Position numbers and translations under genes: made by a program. This document shows positions 42,559 through 51,938 of a stretch of 64,000 nt of DNA, piece after piece. Source of the DNA: JAWKWH01 sp965204295 (GTDB taxonomy: Bacteria > Pseudomonadota > Alphaproteobacteria > Rhizobiales > Rhizobiaceae). Location: NCBI GenBank assembly GCA_965204295.1, contig OZ241973.1, positions 3,494,119-3,558,118 on the forward strand, written 5' to 3'. How positions within the stretch are numbered: the first letter of the stretch is position 1; every line of letters starts with the position of its first letter. The notes under the pieces are model-generated. The model saw only the letters and a program-made list of their open reading frames with translations, did not search any database and had not been told where the DNA came from.

Positions 42559-44537
42559 TCCGCGGCCTCTTTCACCATCGGGCGCTCCGGAATCGAATAG
42601 AATGCCGCATCGACGATCTTGACGGTTGCCTTGATGCCGCCTTTGCGCCCATCCTCAAATATCACTTCCGTTTCAACGAATTTTTCCTTCGATCCATCAT
42701 AAAGCGCTTCGATCAATTCATCATAGCGTTCCGCAACAAATCCACGGCGCACCTTCAAAGTGCGGGTCAGTTCGCCGTCATCCGCATCAAGTTCCTTGTG
42801 CAGAACGAGAAAGCGCTTGATCTGACCCCCCGCCATCATTGGTTCTTCGCTGAGCTTCCTGTTGGTTTCATCGACATGCTCTCCGATCATCTTATACACG
42901 AGCGGATGGCCGGCGAGTTCCTGATAGGACGCATAGGCAATGTTGTTCCGTTCGGCCCAGTTGCCGACGGCATGCAGGTCGATGTTGATGAATGCCGCGA
43001 CATAGCCGCGCTCGTCGCCGAACGTTACGGCCTCCTTTATGTTGGGGAAAAATTTCAGTGCGTTTTCGATATATTTGGGCGCGAACAACGCACCGGTGTT
43101 GAGTTTCCCGACATCCTTCGCCCTATCGATGATCCTGAGCTGCCCGTCCTTGTCGAAAAAGCCGGCATCGCCGGTTTTGACATACCCATCATCGGTAAGC
43201 GTATCGGCGGTTTTTCCCTCCTGCTTATAGTAGCCGGCGAACATTCCCGGCGATTTGAACTGAACCTCTCCGTCCTCGGCAATGCGTACGTCCACATTCG
43301 GCGCTGCCGGGCCAACGGTATCGGCGCGGACATTGTTGTCTTGTTGCGCGGTTACATAGAGGAACGCTTCGGTCTGGCCGTAAAGCTGTTTGAGGTTGAT
43401 CCCCAGAGATCTGAAAAATGAAAACAGGTCGGGTCCGATCGCTTCACCTGCGGTGTAGGCGGTTCTGACTTTCGAGAACCCCAGTGAATTCTTCAAGGGA
43501 CCGTAGACCAGCAATTCACCCAGCCAATAGGCCAGGCGCCCCGATAGCGGCACCGGCCGCTTCTCCAAAATCGCTTCACCGTATTTTGCCGCCACGCCCC
43601 GATGGTGTTCAAACAAACGCCTCTTGAGTTTGCTGGCGTCCTCCATGCGAATGGTCACGCTGGTCAGCAGACCTTCGAATACGCGCGGCGGCGCAAAATA
43701 GAAGCTGGGCCCGATTTCCTTAAGGTCATGCGGAACAGTCGCCGCGCTTTCCGGACATGACATGCAAAATCCGGCGACATATCCCTGGGCGTAGTTCAGA
43801 TAGTGGTCGCCTACCCACGCCAGCGGGAGATAGGCCAGAACCTCATCATGTTCGCTCAGTCCGTCGAACTTCACCGTATCGAGCGCGGCCCTGACCGCCG
43901 CCGCCGCCTTTATCATCACACCTTTGGATTGTCCGGTCGTTCCGGAGGTATAGAGCATGACGGAAACATCTTCTCCGTCGGCCTGCCGGATGCTCCGTTC
44001 CCAGTCCTTGCCGACCCGCGCATCACCGGAGAGTATCGATCCGCCCAATTTCTGCACCGCTTCAAACGCATGCAGCGAGTTGTGATCATAGTCACGCAAT
44101 CCGCGCGGCTCATCGTAGACGATCTGTCTTAGCGACGGAATTTTCTCTCTGAACGCGAGGACCTTGTCCACCTGTTCCTGATCCTGAACGACGGCGACGG
44201 ACACGCCGGCATTGTCGAGCACGAACGCCAGTTCCTCGCCGACGGCATCGGCATATACCGGGACAGGCACCGCGCGCAGCGACTGGACGGCCGCAAATGT
44301 CCAATACAACCGAGGCCTGTTGGCGCCGATAATCGCAACGCGGTCCCCGGCGCCGACGTTCAACGTTCCAAGACCGATCGAAAATGCCCGAACCTCATCA
44401 AGCTGCCGGCTCCACGTCCAGCTTTGCCAAACTCCGAGATCCTTGTGACGCATGGCCGGCCTCTCGGCAAAGCGCTTTGCGTTCAAAAGCAGGTATTTCG
44501 GAAATGTATCGAGCGGTGCGCCAACTGCGCCAGACAT
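42555..44537 (-). CDS. AMP-forming acyl-CoA synthetase (long-chain fatty acid-CoA ligase type)
   Basis: From the ATG at 44537, which follows a GGGAG stretch, the protein has 660 residues. It has the P-loop VSVMLYTSGTTGQSKGVMIK, AYTAGEAIGPDLFSFF, the adenylate phrase LKQLYGQTEAF and the TGD motif YVKTGDAGFFDKDGQLRIID. It activates a carboxylic acid to its CoA thioester with ATP. Coupling to a Liv-type importer suggests that the imported acid is its substrate; such clusters in proteobacteria often handle aromatic or branched acids, which is inference here. An in-frame ATG 60 bases upstream adds unconserved residues. Confidence 0.9.
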   Translation of the reverse strand: MSGAVGAPLDTFPKYLLLNAKRFAERPAMRHKDLGVWQSWTWSRQLDEVRAFSIGLGTLNVGAGDRVAIIGANRPRLYWTFAAVQSLRAVPVPVYADAVGEELAFVLDNAGVSVAVVQDQEQVDKVLAFREKIPSLRQIVYDEPRGLRDYDHNSLHAFEAVQKLGGSILSGDARVGKDWERSIRQADGEDVSVMLYTSGTTGQSKGVMIKAAAAVRAALDTVKFDGLSEHDEVLAYLPLAWVGDHYLNYAQGYVAGFCMSCPESAATVPHDLKEIGPSFYFAPPRVFEGLLTSVTIRMEDASKLKRRLFEHHRGVAAKYGEAILEKRPVPLSGRLAYWLGELLVYGPLKNSLGFSKVRTAYTAGEAIGPDLFSFFRSLGINLKQLYGQTEAFLYVTAQQDNNVRADTVGPAAPNVDVRIAEDGEVQFKSPGMFAGYYKQEGKTADTLTDDGYVKTGDAGFFDKDGQLRIIDRAKDVGKLNTGALFAPKYIENALKFFPNIKEAVTFGDERGYVAAFINIDLHAVGNWAERNNIAYASYQELAGHPLVYKMIGEHVDETNRKLSEEPMMAGGQIKRFLVLHKELDADDGELTRTLKVRRGFVAERYDELIEALYDGSKEKFVETEVIFEDGRKGGIKATVKIVDAAFYSIPERPMVKEAAE

Positions 44538-44988
44538 TGCTGCCGATCTCCCACTGCCCGTGTCGGTCACGGGTCGAGAGAACTTTGCCCATCGCAATCA
44601 ACAGCGCAAGCCCATCTTTCGGATAAGCGACAATTGGACGACATTTTGCATCGCCAGGCAACCGTGACCCGCCCAATCCAGCCGGCGATGGCACCCGAAG
44701 CGGGCCACGGCAGAGCGGCTAACTTCGGAGATGAGTTACACACGGACCACTTCAATCCGCCGGCGGCGATGAACCGGGCCTCGGCATGAAACCGGGGAGC
44801 TCCGTCCCGTGGGCTGACATCGGCGATCCAACCCATGAGGAATTTTTGTCGGAGCGGTCCGCCCCATTTCACGCCTCCCTGAACTACTCAAGCTCAGACA
44901 AATCACAGTCTCTAAAACAACGTGCATCTTTCCATGGAAAAGCGCCAAGGGGCGTGGCCGATTTAACTATCTCATTCACCCCGGTCAT
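44538..44988. other. Intergenic region between the ferredoxin oxidoreductase and acyl-CoA synthetase genes
   Basis: About 450 bases separate two genes on the minus strand. Open frames on either strand show no domain or ribosome-binding site. It should hold the promoter of the acyl-CoA synthetase-liv operon, but no convincing -35/-10 pair or operator could be picked out by eye. Confidence 0.45.
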
Positions 44989-47900
44989 TTACAGTTCCGC
45001 CCGCAATTTCCGGCGTTCCGCGCGGGCAATTCGAGCGTTTGCCGACTTGACGTGACCAAACCCGCGAATTTGGCTCGGCACCGATGCAAGCGCCAGCGCC
45101 GTTTGGAGATTTTGTTGTCCGGCATTTTCTGAAATCAACCGCAGATCATCCAGATAATCCTTCATTATCTGGCGCTCCGCTCTACGCTCACTCGAATAGC
45201 CGAAAAGGTCCAGCGGCCCTCCGCGGAGAGACTTGAATTTGGCCAGTATTCCAAAGAAATTGAACACCCACGATCCGAAACTCGATTTCCGCGGATTTCC
45301 ATTGACATCCCTTCGGGCGAGGATTGGAGGCGCCAGATGAAATTCCAGGCGATCCCATTCGGAGAACTGGTTTGAGAGCTGACGCGCAAATGATCCGTCG
45401 GTATACAAGCGTGCGACTTCGTACTCATCCTTGATCGCCATGACCTTGAAGAGATTTTTGGCGACGGTTTCGGTCAATTGCAGATCTTCGCATTCCAATG
45501 ATTCTTCGACCGACCTGATCGACAGGATCTGCCGCAGATACCTGTCCGCATAATTCGGGTCTTGATATGCGGTCAGAAATTCGACCCGGCGCTCGATAAT
45601 TTCATCCAATGTCCGCGAGATCTCGCGGTCGTTCGGTTTGCCGTGACTGTTTTCCACCAGTTCGCGTACGAATTCGGGCTCGTGCGCGGCGCGGCGCCCC
45701 CACCGGAAAGCGTCGATATTCATCGTAACCGCCTGACCGTTGAGTTCTATCGCCGTCTCGACCGCTTCCGCGGAAAGCGGCAAACCGCCATGCTGGCAGG
45801 CAAATCCGAGCATGAACACATTGCTGGCGAGGGTGGAACCGAACAGCGTCGCCGCGGTGCGGGTGGCGTCAAAGAAGAAAGCCTTGTCTTCACCCGCCGC
45901 GTCGCGAATGGCTTTTTTCAGCCTTTCGATCGGCAATGTGAATTCGGTTGACCTTGCGAAATCTCCAGGCATGATTTCCGCCGTATTGGAGACAAATATC
46001 GTGTGGTCGTTGCGCACCGAGGCGAGCACCTTCTTCGAGCCCGAGACGACCAAATCGCATCCAAGGATCAGATCGGCCTTGCCCGCCGATACGCGGATGG
46101 AATGAATGTGTTCCGGTGATTTCGCTATTCGAAGATGACTGAATACGGCGCCGCCTTTCTGCGCAAGCCCGGCCATGTCGATCATCCCGCAACCCTTGCC
46201 CTCCAGATGCGCCGCCATACCCAGCAGCGCCCCGATTGTCACGACACCGGTTCCGCCGACACCGTTCACGATCGATGACCATCCATTGTCGTCGAGCGAA
46301 TAAACCTCCGGATCCGGTACGCCGTCCAACGGATCGAAGTTGCCGCCCGCGCCTTCAACCTTCTTCAACCTGGCCCCGTGCATCGTGACAAATGACGGGC
46401 AAAATCCGTTGATACAGGAAAAATCCTTGTTGCAACTCGACTGATCAATACGGCGTTTTCGTCCGAATTCGGTTTCAACGGGCTGGATTGAAACGCAGTT
46501 GGATTGCACACCGCAATCACCACATCCCTCACAGACGAGTTCATTGACGATTACCCGCTTGTCGGGATCAGGAAACGTTCCGCGTTTGCGGCGGCGGCGC
46601 TTCTCCGCCGCACAGGTTTGATCGTAAATTAGTACGGATACGCCTTTGACGCCGCGCAATTCACGCTGCACCCGGTCAAGCTCATCACGATGATCAATCG
46701 TCACGCCTTCCGGAAAAATCGCACGGCCGCCGGTATATTTGTCCGGTTCGTCGGTGACGATCGCAATGCGGTCGACGCCTTCAGCGCGAACCTGGCGCGC
46801 GATTGCATCCATTGTCAGCCCGCCATCAAGCGGCTGACCGCCGGTCATCGCCACGGCGTCATTGTACAGGATCTTATAGGTGATGTTGGTGTTGGAGGCG
46901 ATCGCAAATCGGATCGCCAAAGATCCGGAATGGCTGTAGGTTCCGTCGCCGAGGTTCTGGAAGGTGTGCTCGCGTTTCGAGAATGGCGCCTGGCCAATCC
47001 ATTGCGCGCCTTCTCCGCCCATTGCCGTGAAACCGACGGTGTCACGATTCATCCACAGCGCCATGAAGTGACAACCGATGCCCGCGCCCGCAATGGAACC
47101 ATCGGGAACCCTGGTCGAGGTGTTATGCGGACATCCCGAACAGAAATAGGGCGTTCTGACCGCCACATCGCCTGTGTCGGCGAGCATGGCCTGATACTGG
47201 CGCAGCCGATTAGTGCGCTGGGCGATTTCCTCCGATGGTCCGATCACCTTTGTGATCCGCTCGCCGAGCGCGATCGCAATATCGTTTGGATCCAACGCGC
47301 CGCGAACCGGGAACAGCCATTCATCCCGCTCGTCCTTTTTACCGACGACGATGGGCTGCATGGCCGTGCCGTACAGCTCTTCGCGAACCTGAACCTCGAT
47401 CAGCGACCGTTTCTCCTCGACCACGATGATCATGTCGAGACCATGGGCGAAGTCCTTGATGTGTTGCAAATCGAGCGGCCAGGGACAAGCGATCTTGAAC
47501 AGGCGAATTCCCAATCGGTTCGCGCGTTTCTCGTCGATTCCAAGATCATCCAGCGCCTGGCGGACATCCAGATAGCTCTTGCCGGCGGTAATAATCCCAA
47601 GCTTCGCCCCGCGTCCGCCGGAGAACACGATCCGGTTGAGGCCATTTGCGCGAAGGAATGCGGCAGCGGCGGCCCGCTTGTGATTGTGCAGGCGTTCCTC
47701 CTGACCCAACTGATCAAGCTCATGGCGGATGTTGAGTCCGCCAGGCGGCATGTCGAATTCCGGAATCCTTATGTCGTGTCCGTCAAGCGAGACATTGACC
47801 GAGGCGGTGGACTCGATGTTGTCCTTAACGCACTTTAATGCCGCCCATGTGCCCGCGAATCTCGAAAGCGCGTAGCCGTAAATACCATAGTCGATCAGTT

Positions 47901-48432
47901 CCTGTACGCCGGCGGGATTGAATATCGGAATCATCGCGTCGACGAAGAGGAACTCCGTCGCGTGCGCGTTGGTCGAACTCTCCGCGGTATGATCGTCGCC
48001 CATCAGCGCCAGCACACCGCCGTGTTTGGACGATCCGGCCAGATTTGCATGACGCAGCACATCGCCGGACCGGTCGACCCCCGGCCCCTTGCCGTACCAA
48101 AGCCCGAAGACACCGTCATGGAGGCCTTCGCCGAGCAACTCCGTCTGCTGCGACCCCCAAAGTGCAGTAGCGGCCAATTCTTCATTCAAACCCGGTTGGA
48201 ATACGATGTCGGAATTGCTCAGTTTTTCCTGCGCCTGCCAAAACTGAAGATCGAGTCCGCCGACCGGCGATCCTCGGTAGCCGGAAATGAAACCTGCGGT
48301 GTTCAGTCCATTTCTTTTGTCCAGTTCACGCTGCATCAGAAGCATTCTGACGATGGCCTGCGCACCCGAAATAAATATTCGCTCTTTTGCAAGGTCGTAT
48401 TTGTCGTCGAGGGTGACAGCATGAAGAGTCAT
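44989..48432 (-). CDS. Indolepyruvate ferredoxin oxidoreductase, fused alpha/gamma-type subunits
   Basis: From the ATG at 48432 with a GGAGGAAA ribosome-binding site the protein has 1147 residues. The N-terminal half is thiamine-diphosphate enzyme-like (GFISGYRGSPVGGLDLQFW; TPYFCSGCPHNTSTRVPDGS; FTAMGGEGAQWIGQAP). Cysteine groups then occur near residue 640-690 (CEGCGDCGVQSNC; CNKDFSCINGFCPSF), and a 2-oxoacid reductase gamma domain (NGVGGTGVVTIGALLGMAAH) precedes a long C-terminal region. It oxidatively decarboxylates aryl or branched 2-oxoacids such as indolepyruvate to acyl-CoA with reduction of ferredoxin, and in aerobes contributes to aromatic amino acid breakdown. It is upstream of the acyl-CoA synthetase-liv cluster on the same strand. 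Confidence 0.92.
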   Translation of the reverse strand: MTLHAVTLDDKYDLAKERIFISGAQAIVRMLLMQRELDKRNGLNTAGFISGYRGSPVGGLDLQFWQAQEKLSNSDIVFQPGLNEELAATALWGSQQTELLGEGLHDGVFGLWYGKGPGVDRSGDVLRHANLAGSSKHGGVLALMGDDHTAESSTNAHATEFLFVDAMIPIFNPAGVQELIDYGIYGYALSRFAGTWAALKCVKDNIESTASVNVSLDGHDIRIPEFDMPPGGLNIRHELDQLGQEERLHNHKRAAAAAFLRANGLNRIVFSGGRGAKLGIITAGKSYLDVRQALDDLGIDEKRANRLGIRLFKIACPWPLDLQHIKDFAHGLDMIIVVEEKRSLIEVQVREELYGTAMQPIVVGKKDERDEWLFPVRGALDPNDIAIALGERITKVIGPSEEIAQRTNRLRQYQAMLADTGDVAVRTPYFCSGCPHNTSTRVPDGSIAGAGIGCHFMALWMNRDTVGFTAMGGEGAQWIGQAPFSKREHTFQNLGDGTYSHSGSLAIRFAIASNTNITYKILYNDAVAMTGGQPLDGGLTMDAIARQVRAEGVDRIAIVTDEPDKYTGGRAIFPEGVTIDHRDELDRVQRELRGVKGVSVLIYDQTCAAEKRRRRKRGTFPDPDKRVIVNELVCEGCGDCGVQSNCVSIQPVETEFGRKRRIDQSSCNKDFSCINGFCPSFVTMHGARLKKVEGAGGNFDPLDGVPDPEVYSLDDNGWSSIVNGVGGTGVVTIGALLGMAAHLEGKGCGMIDMAGLAQKGGAVFSHLRIAKSPEHIHSIRVSAGKADLILGCDLVVSGSKKVLASVRNDHTIFVSNTAEIMPGDFARSTEFTLPIERLKKAIRDAAGEDKAFFFDATRTAATLFGSTLASNVFMLGFACQHGGLPLSAEAVETAIELNGQAVTMNIDAFRWGRRAAHEPEFVRELVENSHGKPNDREISRTLDEIIERRVEFLTAYQDPNYADRYLRQILSIRSVEESLECEDLQLTETVAKNLFKVMAIKDEYEVARLYTDGSFARQLSNQFSEWDRLEFHLAPPILARRDVNGNPRKSSFGSWVFNFFGILAKFKSLRGGPLDLFGYSSERRAERQIMKDYLDDLRLISENAGQQNLQTALALASVPSQIRGFGHVKSANARIARAERRKLRAEL

Positions 48433-48770
48433 TAAACGTTTCCTCCGACGCCGGGCCAATTGGCTCCGGCCCATTGTCGTTCCACGCCGAATCTTCCCTT
48501 CACATATCCTCAGGTCAAACGGAATCCAACGTTATGCGGCAATTCGAAACAGTCTTATCAGATAATTCGCGCCTTCGAACGTTTCCTGACCTGATTGGCG
48601 GAAAATTCGCACGAATGTTTCCGAACCGATTGATGGCCGCTCGGATTTCATCGCCAATCGCTGTTTGCTTTGCAGCGGGCAATCCAATCGGCTAAATGCT
48701 GCACCGGGAGTAGCGCACCGGACCATGGACCGGTGGAGAGACACCAGTACGCGGGAGGAAAGCGAGCGCC
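48433..48770. other. Divergent intergenic region between ferredoxin oxidoreductase and TRAP genes
   Basis: The stretch of about 340 bases holds the ribosome-binding site of each flanking gene at its ends (GGAGGAAA on the minus strand, GGGAGGAAA at 48754 on the plus strand) and must contain two divergent promoters. No conserved coding frame or clear operator palindrome was seen. Confidence 0.45.
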
Positions 48771-49457
48771 ATGTTAGAGACGGTTTTGTCGTACCGGCCG
48801 ACAACGCAGATCTACATTCTGCTGCTTATCGCCTCGGTCGCCGCGACGCTGCACGCCCGGACGCGCGACCGCGAAATGAAATTTTTGCGGCGGCTGTCCA
48901 CGATCATCGACGCCATCAACAATACCGTCGGCAAAAACGTTTCCTGGCTGATACTTGTCGCTGTACTGATAAGCGCCGGCAATGCGACCGTTCGCAAGGC
49001 ATTCGACATCTCATCCAATATGTGGCTGGAACTGCAGTGGTACCTCTACGGCGCCGTGTTCATGCTCGCCGCGGCCTACACGTTGCTGAAGAACGAGCAC
49101 ATCCGTATCGACGTTGTATCGAACATGCTGACGAAGCAGACCCGCGACCGGATTGATCTGTTCTGCCATATTTTTTTCCTGATGCCATTTGTGCTTTTGA
49201 TGGTCTGGCTTTGTGTTCCCTGGTTCTTTCTGTCCTACCGCACCGGCGAAATTTCGGCCAACGCGGGTGGATTGGTGATCTGGCCTGCGAAGATGATGGT
49301 ATTGATCGGATTCATCCTCCTTGTCGGGCAGGCGTTTTCTGAAATCATCAAACGGGCGGCGGTGATCGCGGGGGTGATTGATGATCCCACACCGCAACAT
49401 CACATGCCGCCGGATGCCGAGGGTGCGCTTGAAATCAAGGGCAAGAAAGATGCTTGA
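48771..49457 (+). CDS. TRAP transporter small permease subunit (DctQ type)
   Basis: The 228-residue membrane protein has an extra N-terminal hydrophobic stretch and then the four-helix DctQ core: VSWLILVAVLISAGNATVRK, LQWYLYGAVFMLAAAYTLLK, NEHIRIDVVSNMLTKQTRDR (the conserved H-x-R-x-D loop) and a last span near residue 180. It forms the membrane complex with the large subunit. The gene follows a GGGAGGAAA ribosome-binding site and overlaps the dctM gene by 8 bases. No periplasmic DctP gene is in the window. Confidence 0.88.
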   Translation: MLETVLSYRPTTQIYILLLIASVAATLHARTRDREMKFLRRLSTIIDAINNTVGKNVSWLILVAVLISAGNATVRKAFDISSNMWLELQWYLYGAVFMLAAAYTLLKNEHIRIDVVSNMLTKQTRDRIDLFCHIFFLMPFVLLMVWLCVPWFFLSYRTGEISANAGGLVIWPAKMMVLIGFILLVGQAFSEIIKRAAVIAGVIDDPTPQHHMPPDAEGALEIKGKKDA

Positions 49458-51180
49458 TCTGATCGCCCACAACATCGCGCCGATCATGTTCATCTCCGTG
49501 ATGGCGATGCTGCTGCTCGGTTATCCGGTTGCTTTCAGCCTTGCTGCCGGCGGGCTGATTTTCTTTGCCATTGGCGTCGAACTTTCACATCTGTCGAGTG
49601 AGATACGCCTGTTCTGGCCGCTGCTGCAGGCGCAACCGGAACGCATTTACGGCATCATGTATAATGACACATTGCTGGCGGTGCCATTTTTTACATTCAT
49701 GGGTCTGGTTCTCGAACGATCGGGAATGGCCGAGGATTTGCTCGATACGATCGGACAGTTGTTCGGTCCTGTCCGGGGCGGCCTCGCTTATGCGGCGGTG
49801 CTGGTTGGGGCCCTTCTTGCTGCTACGACAGGCGTGGTTGCCGCATCCGTGATCGCGATGGGCCTGATTTCGCTGCCGATCATGTTGCGCTACCGCTACA
49901 ACCGGTCTTTCGCCACGGGCGCAATCGCGGCGTCGGGAACGCTGGCGCAAATCGTGCCGCCGTCGCTGGTCCTGATCGTTATGGCGGACCAGCTTGGCCG
50001 ATCGGTCGGCGACATGTATGTCGGCGCTCTGCTGCCGGCGTTGATCCTGATCGGAGCCTACTGCCTCTATGTATTCGCCGTCACCCTGATCAGACCGCGG
50101 TGGGCGCCCGCGCTGCCATTGGAAACAAGGACGTTGGGCCATGGCGTCACGTCGTTGATCGTAATTCTCTCGGTGGCGATCGCGATCCACTTTGCGGCGT
50201 ACAATACGGTTTTCTCGGATATGCGCTATGAGGTCCGCTTTGTCTGGTCCGCGACCACGGCCACTCTTTTCGCCTACGTATTTGCTCTGGCGAACCGGTT
50301 TTTCAAAATCGGCATCCTGTCCCGGTTGGCCGAGCAGGTCGTAATCGTTCTCATTCCTCCCCTGGCGCTGATATTTCTCGTTCTGGGCACGATCTTCCTC
50401 GGTATCGCCACACCGACGGAAGGCGGCGCGATGGGCGCGACCGGCGCGCTGATTCTCGCGATTGCCAAGGGAAGACTGACCCTGCCGGTTCTCAAACAGG
50501 CTTTGGATGCGACCACCAAACTTTCCGCCTTCGTGATGTTCATCCTGATCGGCGCGCGTGTTTTCGGGCTCACCTTCTATGGGCTCAACGGCAATATCTG
50601 GATCGAGGAGTTGCTGCTGCAACTGCCCGGTGGCGAAACCGGGTTCCTGGTTGCGGTCACGATCATCGTGTTCATCCTGGGCTGTTTCCTCGATTTCTTT
50701 GAAATCGCCTTCATCATGGTGCCGCTGTTGGCGCCGGTCGCCGACAAGCTGGGGATCGACCTGATCTGGTTCGGGATCATTCTCGGCATCAACCTGCAGG
50801 CGTCATTCCTGACGCCGCCATTCGGTTTCGCTCTATTTTATCTGCGCTCCATAGCGCCGATGCGGGACTGGAAGGACGAAATCAGCGGGCGTATGCTTCC
50901 GGGCGTAAAAACGACCGAGATTTACAAGGGGGCGGTTCCGTTCATAGCGATCCAATTCCTGATGATCCTGCTGGTTATCGCTTTTCCGCGCCTGGTTACC
51001 CATTACAAAGACGGTGAGAAGCCATTCGACGAAAATATCGAGATCAATCTACCCGATCTCGGCGGCGACCTCGGAGACGGAATTGGCGAAGGCAGCCTTC
51101 CGGGCCTGCCCGGTCTGGGTCTTCCGCCGCTAGGTCAACCGCCCAATCCGGATGAAAACAGCGGACTGCAATTGCCGTGA
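49450..51180 (+). CDS. TRAP transporter large permease subunit (DctM type)
   Basis: From the ATG at 49450 the protein has 576 residues, long for DctM. It has a dozen or so hydrophobic segments, MAMLLLGYPVAFSLAAGGLI near the start, AAVLVGALLAATTGVVAASV, GTLAQIVPPSLVLIVMADQL and FLGIATPTEGGAMGATGALI. The last 60 residues form a Gly/Leu/Pro-rich tail (DLGGDLGDGIGEGSLPGLPG and similar) absent from ordinary DctM proteins. It moves a carboxylate-type substrate with sodium ions. The size and insertion resemble the larger mannitol/chloroaromatic DctM group. It overlaps dctQ by 8 bases. Confidence 0.9.
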   Translation: MLDLIAHNIAPIMFISVMAMLLLGYPVAFSLAAGGLIFFAIGVELSHLSSEIRLFWPLLQAQPERIYGIMYNDTLLAVPFFTFMGLVLERSGMAEDLLDTIGQLFGPVRGGLAYAAVLVGALLAATTGVVAASVIAMGLISLPIMLRYRYNRSFATGAIAASGTLAQIVPPSLVLIVMADQLGRSVGDMYVGALLPALILIGAYCLYVFAVTLIRPRWAPALPLETRTLGHGVTSLIVILSVAIAIHFAAYNTVFSDMRYEVRFVWSATTATLFAYVFALANRFFKIGILSRLAEQVVIVLIPPLALIFLVLGTIFLGIATPTEGGAMGATGALILAIAKGRLTLPVLKQALDATTKLSAFVMFILIGARVFGLTFYGLNGNIWIEELLLQLPGGETGFLVAVTIIVFILGCFLDFFEIAFIMVPLLAPVADKLGIDLIWFGIILGINLQASFLTPPFGFALFYLRSIAPMRDWKDEISGRMLPGVKTTEIYKGAVPFIAIQFLMILLVIAFPRLVTHYKDGEKPFDENIEINLPDLGGDLGDGIGEGSLPGLPGLGLPPLGQPPNPDENSGLQLP

Positions 51181-51320
51181 CTGCACTTTCAGCCACTCGG
51201 AAACCCTCCTTCGGAAGATAATGCCGGCGGCGCCGGTCTGTCGCGGCCTCCAGGGATCGTGCTGGGCGAACCACCTGAAATTGACCTTACGGAACCATCG
51301 AAGGTGGAGTGAAATAAGGA

Positions 51321-51728
51321 CTATTTTTTCCGGCCGTAGAGTTCCAGTCGATGATGGATAATCTCATATCCCAGTGATCTGGCGATTTCGTCCTGAAGCT
51401 GCTCAATCCTTTCCGAATGAAACTCGATCACATCGCCGGTGTCCAGATCGATCAGATGGTCGTGATGCCCGCTATCGGCCGGCTCGAAGCGCGACGGGCC
51501 GCCTTCAAAGGCATGACGCTGTATCGCGCCCTTGTCTTCGAGCAGTTTCATGGTCCGGTAGACCGTCGACAGCGAGATGTTGTCGTCGAGGCGTATGGTC
51601 CGGCGAAATATGTCCATGACATCCGGATGATCGTCGCCTTCGGACAATATCTTCAAAATGATCTTGCGCGGACGCGTAAGCCGGACACCGGCATTTCTCA
51701 GCAACATCTCGTAGTCCGGCTGTTTCAA
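51321..51728 (-). CDS. mur: Fur-family metal regulator, probably Mur (manganese-responsive)
   Basis: The 135-residue protein has a winged helix (RLTRPRKIILKILSEGDDHP; ISLSTVYRTMKLLEDKGAIQ) and the Fur metal sites, with GHHDHLIDLDTGDVIEFHSE containing the His cluster. The CxxC zinc sites of classical Fur are absent, as in rhizobial Mur/Fur proteins. It diverges from sitABCD, and a palindromic box like the Mur-responsive sequence lies between them. It should repress sitA when manganese is plentiful. Assignment to Mur rather than Fur rests on the missing cysteines and the neighbour. Confidence 0.85.
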   Translation of the reverse strand: MKQPDYEMLLRNAGVRLTRPRKIILKILSEGDDHPDVMDIFRRTIRLDDNISLSTVYRTMKLLEDKGAIQRHAFEGGPSRFEPADSGHHDHLIDLDTGDVIEFHSERIEQLQDEIARSLGYEIIHHRLELYGRKK

Positions 51729-51856
51729 TCGTCCGCCCGCTTCGTGTTTCGTCCGGTTTCCACCCAGTTGAAAATCTTTTGCAGATCAACCGACGGTCCG
51801 ATTGCCGGTTTCGGTATTCAACATCGGAGCAGGCACTTTACCAAAAGGATGATGCT

Positions 51857-51877
51857 AAATGCAAACGATTTGCATTT
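51857..51877. promoter_or_regulatory. Mur/Fur-type operator upstream of sitA
   Basis: The arms AAATGCAAA and TTTGCATTT are exact reverse complements separated by CGA, a 21-bp site that resembles the A/T-rich, TGCAA-containing Mur-responsive sequences of rhizobia. It ends three bases before the -35 hexamer of the likely sitA promoter, so a bound repressor would block RNA polymerase. Confidence 0.75.
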
Positions 51878-51880
51878 GCG

Positions 51881-51910
51881 TTGACAGGCCGGCGAAATCG
51901 GATAGATAGT
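51881..51910 (+). promoter_or_regulatory. Likely sitA promoter
   Basis: A perfect TTGACA at 51881-51886 is followed after 18 bases by GATAGT (51905-51910), a fair -10 element; TAGATA two bases earlier is the alternative. The sitA ATG is 29 bases further on. The operator at 51857-51877 abuts the -35. Confidence 0.6.
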
Positions 51911-51938
51911 CAGCGCCACTCGACACGCGGAGACCGGA

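Noticed and set aside
49585..50622. Minus-strand open frame of about 345 codons opposite dctM
   Set aside because: Composition is rich in Arg, Gln and Asp, as expected for the antisense of a membrane protein gene.
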